This document shows positions 6,637-7,299 of a stretch of DNA of 7,299 nt, one piece after another (position 1 is the stretch's first letter; the number at the start of each line of letters is the position of its first letter). Below the pieces are notes generated by a model. It saw only the letters and a list, made by a program, of their open reading frames with translations, was not told the origin of the DNA and ran no database searches. A program made the translations under genes and the position numbers. This DNA comes from Clostridia bacterium (GTDB lineage Bacteria > Bacillota > Clostridia > UMGS1883): positions 1 to 7,299 of the forward strand of contig JAFSBF010000187.1 in NCBI GenBank assembly GCA_017441965.1, given 5' to 3'.

Positions 6637-6704
6637 ACCCTCTTCGCGTTCCAACTAAATTTAAAACCGAAAAATGTTGCTCGCGGCAAAAATACGCAAA
6701 TTCC
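6616..6704 (-). ncRNA. Candidate dpaA leader RNA or small RNA (speculative)
   Basis: A minus-strand transcript beginning just after the -10-like TATTAT at 6706-6711 would be about 80-90 bases long and end at the hairpin and T run (6616-6636). Within it TGCCGC (6683-6688) is exactly complementary to GCGGCA (6628-6633), which includes half of the terminator's 5' stem and its loop, so the two pairings exclude each other. A second possible helix is CGCG/CGCG (6682-6685 with 6645-6648) plus CAAC/GTTG (6676-6679 with 6652-6655). I do not recognise a known riboswitch class. No good -35 is seen, so transcription is unproven. Confidence 0.3.
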
Positions 6705-6732
6705 TATAATATAAAAAAACATTAAAAACCAC

Positions 6733-6761
6733 TGGACAAATCGCTGTAGAAATTGTATAAT
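6733..6761 (+). promoter_or_regulatory. Sigma-A-type promoter of nagB
   Basis: TGGACA (6733-6738), a 17-base spacer and a perfect TATAAT (6756-6761) form a strong housekeeping promoter. The start point should be near 6768, leaving a leader of about 38 bases that ends with GGAG (6792-6795) ten bases before the nagB ATG. No clear operator palindrome is seen on it. Confidence 0.85.
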
Positions 6762-6805
6762 AACTGTGGAGAAATCCTAACAACATAATTTGGAGAGTGA
6801 TTTTA

Positions 6806-7299
6806 ATGAAGCTTATCATCAAAGACAACTATGACGAAATGTGCGCATGGGCGGCACAGCACATTGCCGACGCTATTAAAAGCCATAAGGAAGATCGTCC
6901 TTTTATTCTGGGTCTTCCCACGGGTTCATCACCGCTTGGCGTATACAAAAGACTTATTGAAATGAATAAGGCGGGCAACATCACCTTTAAGAATGTTGTA
7001 ACATTTAATATGGACGAATATGTAGGTCTTCCCAGAGAGCATGACCAGAGCTACTGGTATTTTATGCACGACAACTTCTTTAACCATATCGACATTCCGA
7101 AGGAGAATATAAATATTCTTAACGGTATGGCAGAGGACCTTGAGGCAGAATGTCAGCGTTATGAGGACAAAATCGCTTCATACGGCGGTATCGACCTCTT
7201 CCTCGGTGGCAGCGGTGTAGACGGACATATTGCATTTAATGAGCCTTTTACATCTCTTACATCACGCACAGGTGTACGTGGACTTACTCAGGATACTCT
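6806..7299 (+). CDS. nagB: Glucosamine-6-phosphate deaminase NagB (C-terminal part off the window)
   Basis: NagB converts glucosamine-6-phosphate to fructose-6-phosphate and ammonia in the cytoplasm, feeding amino sugars into glycolysis. The 164 visible codons cover a little over half of a protein that is normally about 240-270 residues. Visible motifs are the phosphate-binding [16 protein letters not shown] (residues 35-50), the catalytic [10 protein letters not shown] (66-75, with base Asp70) and [16 protein letters not shown] (133-148, with Asp139, His141 and Glu146 of the ring-opening relay), followed by LTSRT. The motif residue before GVDGH is Ser136, where Val or Ile is more usual; it is not a catalytic position. 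The start has a GGAG ribosome binding site and its own sigma-A promoter. It is transcribed away from dpaA. The frame is open to the right edge, so it is cut by the window and not broken. Confidence 0.96.
   Translation, partial: MKLIIKDNYDEMCAWAAQHIADAIKSHKEDRPFILGLPTGSSPLGVYKRLIEMNKAGNITFKNVVTFNMDEYVGLPREHDQSYWYFMHDNFFNHIDIPKENINILNGMAEDLEAECQRYEDKIASYGGIDLFLGGSGVDGHIAFNEPFTSLTSRTGVRGLTQDT

Noticed and set aside
6705..6713. Sigma-K -10 element (TATATTATA compared with cATAnnnTA) for dpaA
   Set aside because: It lacks the leading C, and no AC-type -35 is found at the expected distance, so it is too weak to list as a promoter, although it is compatible with the leader-RNA idea.
6752..6765. NagR/YvoA-like operator over the nagB -10
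   Set aside because: ATTGTATAATAACT resembles the GntR-family site only with a base missing from each half, and most of the match is the TATAAT box itself.
7202..7246. NagB active-site change (GGSGVDGH instead of GGVGxDGH)
   Set aside because: The changed residue is not one of the catalytic Asp, His or Glu residues, all of which are present; it is normal family variation.

Overview
The window looks like a chromosomal segment from an endospore-forming Clostridia-type Firmicute, perhaps close to the Ruminococcaceae/Oscillospiraceae; no species can be named. The evidence is the pair of dipicolinate synthase genes (spore-specific chemistry), the short HisG plus HisZ form of ATP phosphoribosyltransferase, strong AGGAGGTGA-like ribosome binding sites, sigma-A-type promoters and moderately AT-rich DNA. 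I see no mobile element, rRNA, tRNA or CRISPR array.

Layout. Bases 1-5024 (minus strand) hold a compact histidine operon, transcribed hisZ-hisG-hisD-hisC-hisB-hisH, with hisH cut by the left edge. The genes overlap or lie within 11 bases of each other, which suggests translational coupling. Bases 5025-5147 are its control region: a good sigma-A promoter with a dense set of TTTACC/GGTAAA half-sites over it, and a 13-bp perfect palindrome just after the upstream gene. Bases 5148-6565 (minus strand) hold dpaA-dpaB (spoVFA-spoVFB). Bases 6566-6805 are a divergent intergenic region with a clear promoter for nagB on the plus strand and, on the minus strand, a terminator-like hairpin about 50 bases before dpaA. 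From 6806 rightward is the first 164 codons of nagB (plus strand).

How the genes work together. HisG with HisZ starts histidine synthesis from ATP and PRPP. HisH (with HisF, outside the window) makes the imidazole glycerol phosphate ring, HisB dehydrates it, HisC transaminates it and HisD makes the last two oxidations to histidine. A histidinol-phosphate phosphatase, hisA, hisF and hisI/hisE are not in the window and may lie beyond the left edge. DpaA and DpaB make dipicolinic acid from the lysine-pathway intermediate in the mother cell. NagB converts glucosamine-6-phosphate to fructose-6-phosphate and ammonia. The three units are neighbours, but the sequence gives no reason to think they form one pathway.

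Most genes are ordinary members of known families. The points worth a second look are regulatory or residue-level: the multi-half-site operator at hisZ, a possible attenuator or small RNA before dpaA, the GC-rich palindrome between dpaB and hisZ, and a glutamine in HisD where the family normally has a zinc-binding histidine. I found no convincing evidence of a wholly new multi-gene system.
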